This document shows, in pieces, positions 34,282 through 46,688 of a DNA stretch of 64,000 bases (its first letter is position 1; every line of letters begins with the position of its first letter). Made by a program: the position numbers and the translations under genes. The notes under the pieces are model-generated. The model worked only from the letters and a program-made list of their open reading frames with translations, ran no database searches and was not told where the DNA came from. The DNA is from Agroathelia rolfsii (Eukaryota; Basidiomycota; Agaricomycetes; Amylocorticiales; Amylocorticiaceae): the NCBI GenBank assembly GCA_018343915.1, contig JABRWF010000002.1:248001-312000 (forward strand), given 5' to 3'.

Positions 34282-35736
34282 TCACGAATCCTCTCCTTCA
34301 TCATCGTCATCGGCTTCGTATCTACCCTGTCCGCCGGTCCATTCTCGTTCCCACAAAGGTGGCCCCGATGACGGGTAGCCCACTGGCAAGGGCGGTAGTT
34401 GTTGTAGACGCAGCATCAGCGCCTCCCGCTCCGATCTCAGTTCTTGGATGTATTCAATAGCTTTTGATACAATAGCCGACGTCAAGGAAAAACGAGAGTT
34501 AGATCACCCGAATAGCAAATAATCGCACAACCAGCACAACTCACTTTTCTGGAGCACGACACTCTCGCTCCTAGGTCCAGCCCTAGTTTCGCTTGCCCCA
34601 GTGATATCTTCGTTGAAGTCCGACTTGCTCCCTCGTCTTGCACTCGCAGTGCTGTTGCCATTCCTCGAGGTACCACTCATTCGGCCTTTACCCTTCCTAT
34701 CCTTTTCCTTTTCCGCTTGCTCTCGCTCCTCCTGTAGGATGGCCTCATGGAGAGCGGGTACGGCTTCACACAAGGAATCATAGCCCCGTCGAATGTTGGC
34801 ACGTCGCTTCTGCTCGCTCTGGATATGATTCGCCTTCTTCTGTGAGGGGGACAAGAGCGCAGGTTTGGACGCTATCGCCTTCTGTTTTGATGCTGTCTGT
34901 GTGGTGGTGGCCACAGTAGCTGCGCGAGGCCGCTTGTTGACTGTAGAGGATACATCACGCGAGTCGTGATGAATTGACGTCGTAGGCGAGACGGAGGGCG
35001 ATGTCAGATCATGTGAGGAGGGCAGAGACGAGTTTGTGTCGATGGCAGGTAAGGAGTATGATGAGAATCGGTCAAGGGCCGAGGGAACACCGATCGTTGT
35101 CGGGCTCGTTGATGTCAGGGGATTGATTGGTAGCGGGCCTGATAGGAGGTGTGAACGAACGGTGGACAGATGTGGTGGTTGCAACGACGACGAGCTGGCT
35201 GCATTGGCCGCACCGAGCGTCTGAGTCGAGAGTTGTGGAGTATACTCATGTCTTGACCCGTACAGTCCATGCTCATAAGCATGGTGGTAAGAATCACGCG
35301 CCCATTGGTTCGCGTCGAGTGAGAGAAGATCGCGCGTAGCCTTGACCAGCGCTTCCTTGGACGACGGCGCTGCGTCTTTAGCCAGAGACTGTGGTTGAAC
35401 AGATCCTTCGCTTGGGGTAATGGTAGGCCCCGCCCCCGCCTCCTTGCCAGAATACATCAACCATTCTGGAGCCATCATCGAGTCAACGGAAGACAAGAAG
35501 TTCTGAAATGCCATTGCCTCCGAGGGCGTGAGGATGGCCTTGATATCGTCAACGCTGTGCGGCATAGGCATGTGCGGGCTTTCGGTTGCAGAAAAAAGGC
35601 AAGAGATGGTGACGCTAGACAGAGCAGTTGTAGCAGGACTTGTGAGCTCAGAGGCCAACCCTTGTAGGCTACTGCACGAGAGTTGCCAGCTGGACGAAAC
35701 CAAGTGCGGGGCGCCGCGATCTGCTGACGTAAGCAC
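34282..35736 (-). CDS. bHLH transcription factor with a long loop
   Basis: Nuclear DNA-binding protein. The N-terminal two-thirds is Ser/Thr/Pro-rich; it includes ILTPSEAMAFQNFLSSVDSM, a motif I have seen near the start of basidiomycete bHLH proteins. Basic region and helix 1 are NHIQSEQKRRANIRRGYDSL with the His-Glu-Arg triad that predicts CACGTG-type E-box binding. The loop is replaced by about 70 residues of charged low-complexity sequence (EEREQAEKEKDRKGKGRM and on). Helix 2 is VVLQKTIEYIQELRSEREAL, split by one intron (donor at A|GTGAGTTG, acceptor before CTATTGAA), then a short zipper-like end. The first ATG in frame is 35736; 35571 (MPMPHSVDDIK) is an alternative start. Confidence 0.83.
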
Positions 35737-37340
35737 TCTGCCGGGTCATTTGATAAACGGCAACATGGCAAGAAACACTCCCGGTAGCTATCGAAGCATT
35801 CTTATGCACTAGACAATGCCGGTAAACTGATATGGGGCGAATGCGAATCATGGACCCTAGTCACGTTGCGTATGATCTCATTTGAAGCTGCATGAATGTT
35901 GATGAATGTGGAACATTAGCCCAACTTGTGTCATCCAATCCCAAGCAGCACCAAGAAAGAACGGTTGCTTATTGGCTCCTTTTCTCTCCTGAACTTGTCA
36001 TATGCATTGGCCATCTTGATCTAGTTTGCTGGCAAGCCGGCAGGTCTAGGTATACTCGTGAGGAACAGCGTGCATTATAATAAGTAAAGGAGGGTCCTGA
36101 CCTCCCTGCCAATGACATCGGGTGTTTCAGGTTGTGATTCCTCTCCATACCTTGTCCATGTCAGTCTTGGCTTAAAATCTCGTCGAAATATACGCCAAGG
36201 AGATCATTTCTATTTTTCAAGTTCTCCTCGATTACCAGCTCAACTTGTTTCGGATCTACTCATACATTTACAACTCTTCTTAATTGCTTCCCGCATCAAG
36301 TTTCTGACGCCAGATAAGGCCTTGATAAGGGGTTAAGTCAGTTTAGCGTCTACTTTCTGCACATGATAACTCAAGACAACTTGAAGTGGGGCCTGTATTA
36401 TAGGTTGAGATCGTCTTTCCGGTTAAGTATCGTGTTAGTGGCCTGAGTTGCTTGACCACGGCGGGTGCGGGAGGTTTCTAGAGCTTTAGAATCCATTCGA
36501 GTACTTAGGCCTTAGCGCTCATATATGAAAAGCAGAGCAAATAATGACAGCATATCTCTGAGATGACTCTATTCGCAGGCTGCTCCCCATATCACGTGGT
36601 CTCCACCTGGTCTACTGTTTTTTTTTTGTTATTAATTAAGCTAGGTACGTATTTTTTTGTGATTTGAATCGAAGTTAGGGATGTTTACCAATAGTTACAT
36701 CGATGCTGATTATCATAGACCATCTACTAGTGCCAGTGTACTTGCACTGGGATAGACAAGTTGACAGCAGCACTCACATCAATCCTCGATCGCTAGATTA
36801 AATTCTATTTTGTCAGTAGTTTAGACTGTCTATGGTGTGTCTTCGCACCAAGATCGTCAGAAATAGGAGGCAATTCACAGTCATTTGCCTCTTTTCTCTT
36901 ACGTCCCAGAACTTTGAATGATTGACAGAATCTAGGACTTTGTCTGATGTTTCCAAGGTTTCTGCAAGAAGCTGAGCACTTGTGAAACCATACTTACTCG
37001 CACCACGACGAAGGCAAGATTGTGGTGATATTGACAATAGCTCACTAGTATACAGGCGTCTCAATCATAATTATAACCAGGCTTTCGGCGGCACTGTATT
37101 CAAGCGGTGAGTGGTCATGTGTTTCTTAATTAGGCAGTAGGAGGGTGGTCGAGGCGTGGTGGTGCCGGTCAAAACATAGGCAGGTTTTGCGGCCATAAGG
37201 AACGATGGTATTGGGTGCCGCTTTGAAACATTGCTTTGGCTGTCACCAGAGAATGCCACTGGAAAAGACTATAAGAGCGACTTAGGGAGTGAGCAGATAG
37301 GGCATCCTATCCAAATATTTCAACCCACCCGAATTTACTC
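35737..37340. other. 1.6-kb stretch without a supported gene
   Basis: Upstream region of the bHLH gene followed by AT-rich sequence. Open frames of up to about 83 codons have no recognisable motif. Nothing mobile seen. Confidence 0.45.
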
Positions 37341-38318
37341 ATGAAAGACAGAGGGCTATATACCAATTTTTATCCTTATGAGCAACCCCATGCTCCTCTA
37401 ACTCATCTGGTCTCGCTTTATCAGGGACGCCATAGGCAACAGCCTATTCCGTCGTCTCCATCCACTTCCAAAAAAAATAAGCTTGCTCCTAATGAGCTCC
37501 CTGGGACGGTTGTTTTGCCCCCAGTTCGAGAATTAGTGAGTATATTCCTTTATCGAAAAGCTCAAATCGAACTTAGCTAGATACACATAGATCGATGCAG
37601 TAGATAGGGTATGGCTACCAGCACATCACTCTGTTCCAAAAGTGACCGAGCCATGTCATACAATCGCATTTGATTATTCTGTTCCATTCGGGTTCAAGAG
37701 TTCAGAAATATCAACCAAAGTTTGCTTGGAGTCGATACATGATATCCCTCTGGAAGATCCGGACGACCTGCTCTGGCAAAGGACCTTGGATCTCAATACA
37801 AGACCAGCCCTAGGCCGGCTTGGAATCCACAAGAGCGTATGTATATTTTACTTTAAATTTATCCCATCTGACGATCGGCAAATTCCTCTCCAACTCAGCA
37901 AGGAAAACATTACATCAAAATTCGGATCAATTGGCTTGGATATGCGTCTTTCGAGTCCCGGTGCTATATCGACTCACATACATCACGTTGTAATATTTTA
38001 GCGGATGTGGCAATGCATCTCTCTAACTTTTGCGAAAAACGGGTAAGATACTCAGATACCTCCTATCTCGGGCTTCTGATTAAATTTTGCTTTGGGGATG
38101 GAAAGCGTGAGCATCCACTGCCTCTGGGCGATTTTCCGTGCCATATCAAAAGAGAAGTCGCACGCACACGATTATCTAGCTCCCAGTACAGAGGCCTTGA
38201 TAATGACGATATTATCATAAGAGGCCTCTGTTTCGATCAACAAGCAAAAGTCTGGATCCCCGAGATACTTTTCTCCTTTTTAGATCACAATGATCCAGTG
38301 AGACAAGTTTTAGAATAG
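37341..38318 (+). CDS. Uncharacterised basidiomycete family protein, member B1
   Basis: Function unknown; paralogue of the genes at 39122 and 11091. Exons 37341-37535, 37591-37836, 37899-38042 and 38106-38318, all phase 0, give about 265 residues. After a Pro/Ser-rich lead (QQPIPSSPSTSKKNKLAP) come HTIAFDYSVPFGFKSSEIST and DIPLEDPDDLLWQRTLDL. The family core is HYIKIRINWLGYASFES, a helix DVAMHLSNFCEKR, and the end DIIIRGLCFDQQAKVWIPEI. The core is visible only after removing the intron at 37837-37898; reading through it shifts the frame. The last intron (38043-38105) is less sure, since the frame also stays open without splicing; it is placed by analogy with B2. A TATATA sequence just after the start codon leaves the start uncertain. 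Confidence 0.6.
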
Positions 38319-39121
38319 GTTAATGTTACTATTAGAATCGCTGTAAATTACTCGTAGCTCGCATAGCTAGATAGAAAATGAATGTAATATCAAATTTTTA
38401 TAATGTACAAATACATATACATTCAATGTATACATCATCTCAGGGTTCACCTGAGTGCATTCACAACTTGAATAGGTATATACGAGCGAGATATATGCCA
38501 GCATCAATATTACTTCATTTTTATATTTCAAAAAAAAGATATATCGACCATGTTCTTGTCACCGTTTTTTCCTTCTGCTGTGTCGTCGCTATATGTATCG
38601 ATCGCCACAATTCCATCCGATGTGGATTGTGGCTGATCAACTCCGGCTACTACTAGTACTAGTACTACATGCAATCACCGCATGTCTTCGTCTCATCAGT
38701 CACTAGTCAGATTTCACTTTTATCGACTACACATGAAGGTCTGAAGGACTTTCTCCGTTTATTTTATATCTGAGAACACTAAGATGTAGAGCACCAGGCC
38801 CGGGAAACCTATACTATAGCTTCAACAACCTGGATCGCGTTTCATAGAGTAATTGCCGTCAGTACCCGTAACCAATCGCTCAACATCAATGAACGATTTG
38901 TTATGTCGTCAATAATCAAAGTTCATTGCCTCACTTTTTTTTTTTATCCAAACAAAGGATTTTCACTTATGGTTATGAACACGCGTTGTGCTGCTTTGAC
39001 TACCTACTTTGGAAACACTAGTGGTTCATAACCGCCGCTTGAAAGACACTACAAAAACGTCTCATTGAGTCGGGGATGGTGGTATCTCGACTGGATTCTA
39101 CAGCGGCATCCTTTCTACATC
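38319..39121. other. Spacer between family members B1 and B2
   Basis: 803 bp, AT-rich, with a T-rich run near 38935 and a poly-A-like stretch near 38525. No gene seen; presumably B1 3' end plus B2 promoter. Confidence 0.45.
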
Positions 39122-40197
39122 ATGAAATTATCACAAACCAACAGCAAAGATCATGATAACAGTCCATGGCCTCAGCGCCAAAATCCCCGATCCGTCGAAT
39201 CGAAATCCGTCAGCCAGCCAGCAGGGGTTCCTAATCCATCATATCAGGTCGACCAAAGGCCACATAAGCTGGTACCGCCCTCGTCTCCTCCTTATCGAAA
39301 CTTTAGTTTGAGTTATCATGCGGCTCCTACGCCACCCACCTTACCATCGGTTCAGACGCTGGTAAAGGCATCTCTCTCTCTCTTCTCACATAGACGAAAT
39401 ATATAAATTGAACCCTCCAACTTTCATCTGTCCATCTATAGCTTGCAATCGCGGACAACCTCAATGCTCCTCCGCCCGATATTAACACGCTAAACTCTCC
39501 CGACCCGATTACCAAGCCGGAGAAACGTGAATATGTCTGGCTATCAGCAACGTATAATCTCCCAAGGACGACCCATCCGTCCATGGACATCAGATTCGAA
39601 TATGCGGTGCCACTCAGTGCCGAGTGCGCGGATATTACGGCAATGGCTGCTAATCATGATGTCCACGTCCCTCTTGTTGATCCGGATGCTTTAGTCTGGC
39701 TACAATCTCGTCCGGGGATTTGTCAGGTGTGTGTTGTTTCTTTGGAAAGGATTGAATGAGTGATTGATTCGACAAACGAAATGATCCAGGACTACGCGAA
39801 AGGGAATTACATCCAGCTCAAGATAAACTGGTATGGATATCGAGCCTTCTTCGTCGACTGCCCTATCAACGTCAAAAACATGACGCGCCGTGAGCTCCTG
39901 AGGGCCATCGCCACGAGCCTATTCCTATTTCGTAACTCTGGGGTGAGTATAGAGAAAACCATCTTCCTCAACTTTCCTTTCTCAAAAACGAAATGCTGAT
40001 TATCGCTACAGGCACGAGATTACAAGCCTTATATCCCAGATGAATCGCATCTAATAGAAAGTTTGAATGCAAGATTGGCCCAAGACGGGGTAGATGGACT
40101 TCACATTGGTACTGTCATCATTAGAGGTCTTGTCTACAATGAACGATGCGGTAGCTGGGTGCCAGAGATAGTCCATCCTGTTGCGGATCTGGCTTAG
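39122..40197 (+). CDS. Uncharacterised basidiomycete family protein, member B2
   Basis: Function unknown. Exons 39122-39361, 39442-39726, 39790-39942 and 40012-40197, all phase 0, encode 287 residues. Lead MKLSQTNSKDHDNSPWPQR is polar, followed by a Pro-rich stretch. Then come HPSMDIRFEYAVPLSAECAD and HVPLVDPDALVWLQSRPGIC. The family core is NYIQLKINWYGYRAFFVD with NMTRRELLRAIATSLFLF, and the end is VIIRGLVYNERCGSWVPEI. It shares DPD-LW with B1, and its exon sizes (240/285/153/186) closely match member A (240/306/162/180). The start at 39122 is preferred over 39074 because exon 1 then has exactly the same length as in member A. No signal peptide or membrane span. The three genes probably arose by duplication, B1 and B2 being tandem. 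Confidence 0.7.
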
Positions 40198-41828
40198 TCT
40201 GTATCACTGACCAGTTTCTCTCGTAGCCTATTGCTCCATCTAGATTTGCATATACGTCTTAGCCAGTATATGCTATATTAATCGGGTGTCTTTGTAGTAT
40301 ATTCAATTAATCACCACATTGCATGGGTTTGAACAGCGTGGAATGGGCGCGGAGAGTGGCAGAATGATTATTGCATCACTGGGACGCAGCAGCGCTATAT
40401 TGTGTATCTTGACCTTTCTCGGGTGCGGTTGTGTGAGTTACGGAATGCAGTAGGCCTCAGTACTTAGTTCCGGTACACAGCCTACGCATTCCGATCAGCG
40501 GGTGGAGCGAACGGTTGGGGCCTGCCTACATGAGATGTGCAACCTAATACAATTGAAAATTTTCTCTAGTTCTTGCCCATATATATTTCATGCACCGTGA
40601 CACGTATAAAACAAAAGGAGAGTGAAATGAAATCAGTCTTCGTGCGTTTTTTTTTTTGCAAGTTCTCTCAGTATTTCAGGTTGCCTAGTCCAGGTTTACG
40701 CTGCCAGAACTCAGAAGCAACCACCGACGTTGTGTATCTAAAAAGCCAAACCTACCATTCATGCACATATGTAGTGAATATGACATCTGCTGCCTAGGCT
40801 GAAGTTTAAAATCCAAAACAACACTGCGACGACTAGGATCTGGAACTGGACAAATGCAATGGGCAATGTAATAGTCAAATTTGGCAAGCAAACAGGTTTT
40901 TTTTAAGTATTGAACGGTTCCTTTATTTATTTATTTTTAAAAAAGGACAATCTATCTAGAAGAGATATCTGTATGAAAAGAATCAAATGTACGTGTACAA
41001 TATTGTATTTATTTATTCTTGGGTTGGGTTTGCATCAAGTTCTTTTTCTTTAATTCGTTGTTGAGTGATGAGTCGAGTGGTAGTTTTTGGTAATCTTTAT
41101 AAAACCAACGGTTGAGAGGGAAGGACGAAGGCGAAGAAAAAAAAAACGGACAGGAGGCAAGAAGAAACTGAAGGACGAATCCGCTTCGTTGTTATTGCTG
41201 GTGGTGGTGCAATGTAAAAGTGCACAAATTGACAGACGAAAAGGGGGAAAGAAATAGGAGAATAACAAGGGAGTAACTGATGCGATGATGACGATGATGA
41301 TGATTGCGATAATAGAGCTTTGTACTAATCACTTTATATGAGACGTCAAGAGAGCGCGGAGGCAATGCAAGAAAAAAGAATAAGAAAGAAAAAAAAAAGA
41401 TCTTCTTTCTGGGTTAAGCCGATTCCCTTTTCTTTTGAGTAAATTACGATAATGATGCTAAATAACGTTGCTTAAGCTGTTGATCGAAAAAAAAAGAGGA
41501 AACAAAAAAAAACGGATAGGCGGAAGGTGAAACAGACAAGAAGCGAGTTGAGGGTTGGCAGAAAAAGAAAAAAATGCAGAGCTTAAGATATATAAAACGC
41601 GAATGCGATGCATGTCTGAGTGACAATAGTCCGATCAAAAGAGGTAGGAACTGGTATGCAAAGTGTGTATGTAAAGTAGCGACAGGTGTTGTGTGCCGCC
41701 ATATCCGGAGGAAGGACGGTTGGCAACTAAGAAAAAAAAAGGTAGGGAGAACAATTGCCGATACCAACACTTGTCAAACTAGGGGCAAATATAAACGAAT
41801 AGGATTACTCACCCGCTCAACCTTCATA
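40198..41828. other. 1.6-kb AT-rich stretch without a supported gene
   Basis: Several A/T homopolymer runs (for example A8-A10 near 41130-41150 and 41390) and no supported open frame. The right-hand part is 3' of the Nudix gene. Confidence 0.5.
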
Positions 41829-42569
41829 TCATCTCCTCGGCGCTAACGAGCTAAGTGAGAGGCCCTGTGCCAGCTCACTCTTCCATTGCAGGCGCCGCAT
41901 GGCTTCGTTAAAGTCAACCCATTCCCGTCGGCGTTCCTTAGACTCGAGCCAGTCTGAATCGAGTGCGCTGACATCCAACTCGAAAAAGTGGTATGTTGAT
42001 GAGGCCGAGGGAATGGTCGTCACACTTCGTGTTATTGTGCCACGTACGCCGGCTATATGAACACAAAAATATGTGCGTGTGGGTATTTCACCAACGGAGT
42101 GACACCACGTGTATAAATTTCATGTGCGTCCCATTTGAAAAAAAGATGGACGATAACAATGAAACACGTGATGGGGTAGGCAAAGCAGTAGATGGAAGAG
42201 ACTGCAGTCAGGCGAGGGGCATACGGAAAGATGGACAGGGAGGACCTTCTTCCAAGGCTTCTCTCGATGCGGCGGCAGACAAATCCGGATCTGAGGGCTC
42301 CCAGCCTCCTTTGGGCACTACGTCATGCGCGAAAGAGAAGGGGGGAGCACGACCATGTTTGTGTGTTTCAGATTTGCGTATAATCTTTGATTAGTAACTG
42401 TCTGGACACGATACAAAGGGATAGGAAAGGGGAAAAAGGATGACTCACAGACCCAATTGTCAGGCCGCTTGCGGCTGGTGATGATCAGGACCTTGCCAGT
42501 GGCCCTATGTATGGGGATGGCGCAGCACACGACACGTGGCGTAGTGCGTCCCTTGGTGTTCGAGCCCAT
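41829..42569 (-). CDS. Nudix hydrolase, diphosphoinositol-polyphosphate phosphohydrolase-like
   Basis: Hydrolyses inositol pyrophosphates and dinucleoside polyphosphates (yeast Ddp1, fission yeast Aps1, human DIPP). Three exons, 42569-42449, 42317-42246 and 42052-41829, encode 138 residues, typical for the family. It opens TTPRVVCCAIPIHRATGKVL, then SRKRPDNWVLPKGGWE and the Nudix box region PKGGWEPSDPDLSAAASREA with LEEAGVRGTITR (split by an intron). Then SSTYHFFELDVSALDSDWLE and EWVDFNEAMRRLQWKSELAQ, a family hallmark. The catalytic R-E-x-x-E-E is intact; the spacing between GGWE and REALEE is one residue longer than in the human enzymes and the first box Glu position is Pro/Asp. A small enzyme without targeting signal, so cytosolic or nuclear. 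Confidence 0.88.
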
Positions 42570-43131
42570 GGCAGCCTTGGGGTGCTCGCGAGACGATGAG
42601 GGATGGTGGTGAGGAAATTGAGATGGGGCGGGGGTGCGAACGTGAGCCAGTTTGGTGGTGATGGAAGGCGACGACGACGACGAGTGCGGGAGCTTTCAGT
42701 TGCGGATGGGAACGCAAGTCAGGCGGAGATGGTGGGTAGAGGAGAAGAGGAGGGCGGTGGCCGGAATTGGTGCTGTTGTTGGTATTGTCGCAGTTGTTTG
42801 GGTGGCTGCTTGCTGCTGCCTTTTTGGTTCGTGCCGTTGACTGCGTCAGCAAGGGGAGCCGATGCGAGATGACTAGTCTATATAAGATATTCCGAGGGGT
42901 GCACAGATGTAGGGATTGGTGCGATGGTCGATTCGCTAAGGAAGAAAAGGCCCCGGAGAGGTGGAGACAGGAAACAGGAGGAAGACGATGACTGGTGGGT
43001 TCAGAAGATGCTGGTGCTGTTCATAAGCGGACTTTGGATTGAATGGGCGATTTCAGCGAAGGAACGCAGCCCGTTTTATTTATTTATTTATCGTACTCAA
43101 TGCACCGCTGGGCCTGTGAGGGTATGGTTAT

Positions 43132-43150
43132 CATTATTATTATTATTATT
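43132..43150. repeat. (ATT)n microsatellite
   Basis: About six copies of ATT. Confidence 0.8.
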
Positions 43151-43640
43151 GCGGACAGGGTTGATGGAGCAGAAGACGCACAGGAAAGTGAGACAATAGG
43201 GGGAGAGAAATGGGGAGGGAGAATGATGGAGATAACCAGAGGATACCAAGGGATGATATATATCGATGATAGATGACTATCAACTAGTGCGGGCTCTCTA
43301 GAGGGAAGGAGCACGGTGGGGGAGGGCAACAAGGGGGACCACCTGAGAGAATGGCAATACAGAATTTTTTTTTTTCCGTCGGGACTTGCGTCAGACGGTG
43401 ATATGGCAAGAGGGTGCTTTTATTACAGTCTACTTGGTTAGATGGTCGATTTATGAGAATAACAAAAAAAAAGGTATTCTGTTTTTCCAGGGGGAGTAGC
43501 AGGGGCAAATTGGGCAACAAAGGGGAGGCAAACGGCCTAGAGAGATATGGGATGATGCATTCATGTGCATAATCCACGCACGTTTGCCATCCACCCGGTT
43601 TCTACAAGTCCCCCGCCGAGAAGCCCCATCGGGTGATAGA

Positions 43641-43661
43641 GATGATGATGATGATGATGAT
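43641..43661. repeat. (GAT)7 microsatellite
   Basis: Seven copies of GAT. Confidence 0.85.
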
Positions 43662-44309
43662 GGCGCTTACATTTGTCAGGGCCCTGCTGCACACAGTACG
43701 TCCCCCGACCACGGTGATCGCACAATCGTTATCCTGGGGAGCATGAGCGTGAGTGCAGTAATTAATAAGGTGTGTGTATGCAAGTATTGTGTATTCATCA
43801 TACATTTAAAAGGTCATATCAGAAATGTGTCACAAGACACCATGTCCAATTATAATCCACCCAACAAATTGATAACCCCTTGGCTAAGCACAGATCACAA
43901 TCTTATCCAATCTTGTCACTCTTGGCCCGAGCACGCCGGAGCCGCTAGATGCTTATGCAGAATGAATGAAAACAAAGAATATTAAATAGACATGATCACC
44001 ACAAAATCAATGTTGTCCATCATCTTCAAAAAAAGCATTTCTGGTTAGTTCTCTATCCTATTCCAAAGAAGAAAGCTATCTATTTGTTAACATAACCCCC
44101 CCCCCCTCTGCAAACGTGCGTACACGTAAACTTCTGATCTACTTCGATGTACCATACGCCCCAGAACCATCATCACCAACAACTACATCCATTGTAAACA
44201 CATTGAGCCGTCCGAGGGTTTTGACATGGCCCCATACCCGAGACCTTTATAGATCCCGGTCGTCCCCGTTGTGGTACATCAGAGCATACACCCGTCACGC
44301 GTCCCTTCC

Positions 44310-46688
44310 CTATTCGTTCCATCTGAAAATAAAATAAAGAAAGACGGCCCGCGAGGGAGTTAGAAAGGCATCCAGGGTTTTCAAGGAGAGAGAAGACCGT
44401 CGTGTGGGTCGAATAAATGAAAGGGAAAAAAAATGACTCACGCCACGAGGAACATGCAAAGGACGCCAAACGCCATAGCTCCAAACTACAGAACACGGTG
44501 AATATAAACAGATCAGTTCCTTCACATACAGACAGCTACCCTCGATCACTTTCATATAGCATGAAATAAACTTACCTCACGCAACGCCTGCTTGGCGCTC
44601 TTACTCTCTGCCAGTAGCCTGTGACAAATCATTGTCAATATAGCGTAAAACAAAAACACTCAGCCCCCTAAACCGCGTAGGGGTGGAGGAAAGGAGTAGT
44701 AGGCGATAATCAATACGCACGTAGGTAATACCGCAACGGCCCCAATGTACAAAAATCCGCCTGCGACGAATGGGATGACGAGATCAGCCGGCTGCACGGT
44801 GGTGCCCAACAGACCCGCGGCGTCCTGCCGCACGCCTGCAGAAAGATCAAGCGAGGACGCGTGCTCGTCAGATGAGCTCGAGAGGTTGTGGATCCCAATC
44901 CCAATGAACGTTCTGCGGGTGAGGTTTATGAAGGGGTTTTTTTTTCAAAGGGTTTGCAAGTGAATGTAAGAACTCTGATCTGGACTTCTCGAGGACATGG
45001 GCTTCTTTACTTACCCCACAAATGCTCCGATGGCTGTGAGGAATTGCTATAGATGATAATAGTAAAGAAAAAGTAGAGGTCCCATCAGCAAACGTTCCTT
45101 CAAGGTAAAGAGGAGACCCAATGCATGGGGTGCTTTGCCCTCACCGATTGCATCGCTTGAGATTTGGTAAAGCCACTCCGGACGAGGATCGAATAGTCTG
45201 CGATCTCGTGCGGGATCTCGTGTGCGAAGCAAGCCAGTGTCGTCGTCGCGCCGATCAACGGGGAGGTGTAAAAAGAGGCCGCCATGCTGCAAGTCCACGA
45301 GCAGTGAGCAAAGTAGCACTAGAAGTACACACATGACTAAAAGGCAACTTACGCTAATCCATCTGTGCTGCATATCCGAGGAGATAAGCATAGTTATTGA
45401 TTACTATTATTTTCGTGAATTCTGAAGTTTGCGTACATGTTATGCACAAAGTCTGGATAAGACAAGATATCAATAACTCTCTTCGGCTTAGCAGAAATCA
45501 AATGCACCTCCAAACAAGTTGAGGTACGCAGACATCTTGGACGGTCCATTGCTGTTGCTAGATGTGGCGCCAGTTGCATCCATGTCTCCTGCGTCCTTGT
45601 CAGACGATGTTTTGCGAGAACGCAGCCCCTCTTTAGACGTAGAATCAGTGTCTGCTCCCGTGGTACTTGCGCTTGATGAATCATGTGAATGCGAATGTGA
45701 GTGCGAGTGCGAATGACCGGCAGCGTCATCGTCACCGCCTAGAACACGAAGGGTTTTTTCCATGACAAAGAAGCTGGAGGAACGTCAGTGGTAGTCAAAT
45801 GAAAAGCGAATCATATAGGATTACTTACCTCGCAAAACCCACGAAAAAGGCGAGTCTAGCCTAGATGTTAGCATATAGTTAACCGTGTTGGCTGTGACAT
45901 ACCCAATGAGGATATTTCGCTTCTCCTCTACCATAACAAAATGGACGCCTAGTAAGGAATATGTTAGATAGCTACAAACTGATGGTAACAATATATCGCA
46001 CGTACCTGGTTCCTGATGCTCGCCCATGAGTGAATGTGGGATGAGGTGCAGGAAGACATCGGAAAGTAGGCCTCCAGTCTGAGAAAAACAAATTGAGCTA
46101 AATGGGATTGTGCATAAAGAAAAGCAAACAAACCGCAAACGCTGTCATCGTGTTCAAAGTATTGGCGTTAATCTGAGCAGGGATAAACGCCAGAATCAAG
46201 TTCGGCACTCTGCATATAACGATATAGGTTCTGTTTTAGTAGGCGTTTACGCATAGACAATCCGGAGCACTCACGAGCTGATGTAAAACGTCCCAAGGAC
46301 TAAGGTGTTACAGACGAGTAAGCATACGACCACTGCTTCCTCATATATATTAAATCAATGCCTACTTGAATTCCATGCAGGTCCAAACGGAAATAGCCAT
46401 GCAAATACTTGTCTCATGATAGGAGACTCATCACCCTCGACGACTTCTTTGAGCTCGCTCAATTGCTTCACGGCGTTGCATGTATGAAGGTCCCTATCCT
46501 ATATATAGCCAGTGTAGACGTGTAAACAATTTGAGAAGTAGTGTATGACCATAGAGAGAACCCATTTTCACAGTGATTGTAATATTTGCGATCCCAGATG
46601 TCTCCAAGAGCTGAGACTTGACAATAGCGGCAGCGCAGAGCAGCACAAGAGCTAGGGCACCACGTCGCATTCCTGAGATTCTGGCCAT
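44310..46688 (-). CDS. ZIP metal transporter, Yke4/SLC39A7-like
   Basis: Moves zinc (or another divalent metal) into the cytosol from the secretory pathway, in relatives from the ER or Golgi. Starts with a signal peptide (MRRGALALVLLCAAAIVKSQ). The luminal part is short (AVKQLSELKEVVEGDESPIM); then VPNLILAFIPAQINANTLNT and GGLLSDVFLHLIPHSLMG follow, the latter carrying metal-binding His. The cytosolic loop is histidine-rich (GHSHSHSHSHSHD). The metal-binding helices read YLNLFGDFVHNITDGLAM and HEIPHEIADYSILVRSGF, the ZIP HNxxD and HExPHExGD-type motifs. The tail is TFIGIGIHNLS, AGGFLYIGAVAVLPT and FGAMAFGVLCMFLVAWNE. More than ten exons; the last coding exon is only 13 nt (44322-44310), chosen because it follows a perfect acceptor and restores AWNE. 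Stopping at the unspliced TGA would end at FLVA. Confidence 0.9.

Larger units (their letters stand above)
42570..44309. other. 1.7-kb stretch with simple repeats, no supported gene
   Basis: Upstream region of the Nudix gene, then low-complexity DNA. Simple repeats include (ATT)n at 43132-43150 and (GAT)n at 43641-43661. Open frames of up to 140 codons run through these repeats and have repetitive composition, so I do not call them. Confidence 0.5.

Noticed and set aside
37352..37358. TATATA just after the B1 start codon as a promoter
   Set aside because: It lies inside the first exon; no later in-frame ATG is available, so I kept the start at 37341 but marked it uncertain.
42603..43276. Plus-strand frames of 62-91 codons upstream of the Nudix gene
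   Set aside because: Run through purine-rich simple sequence, Arg/Gly/Val-rich, no family resemblance.
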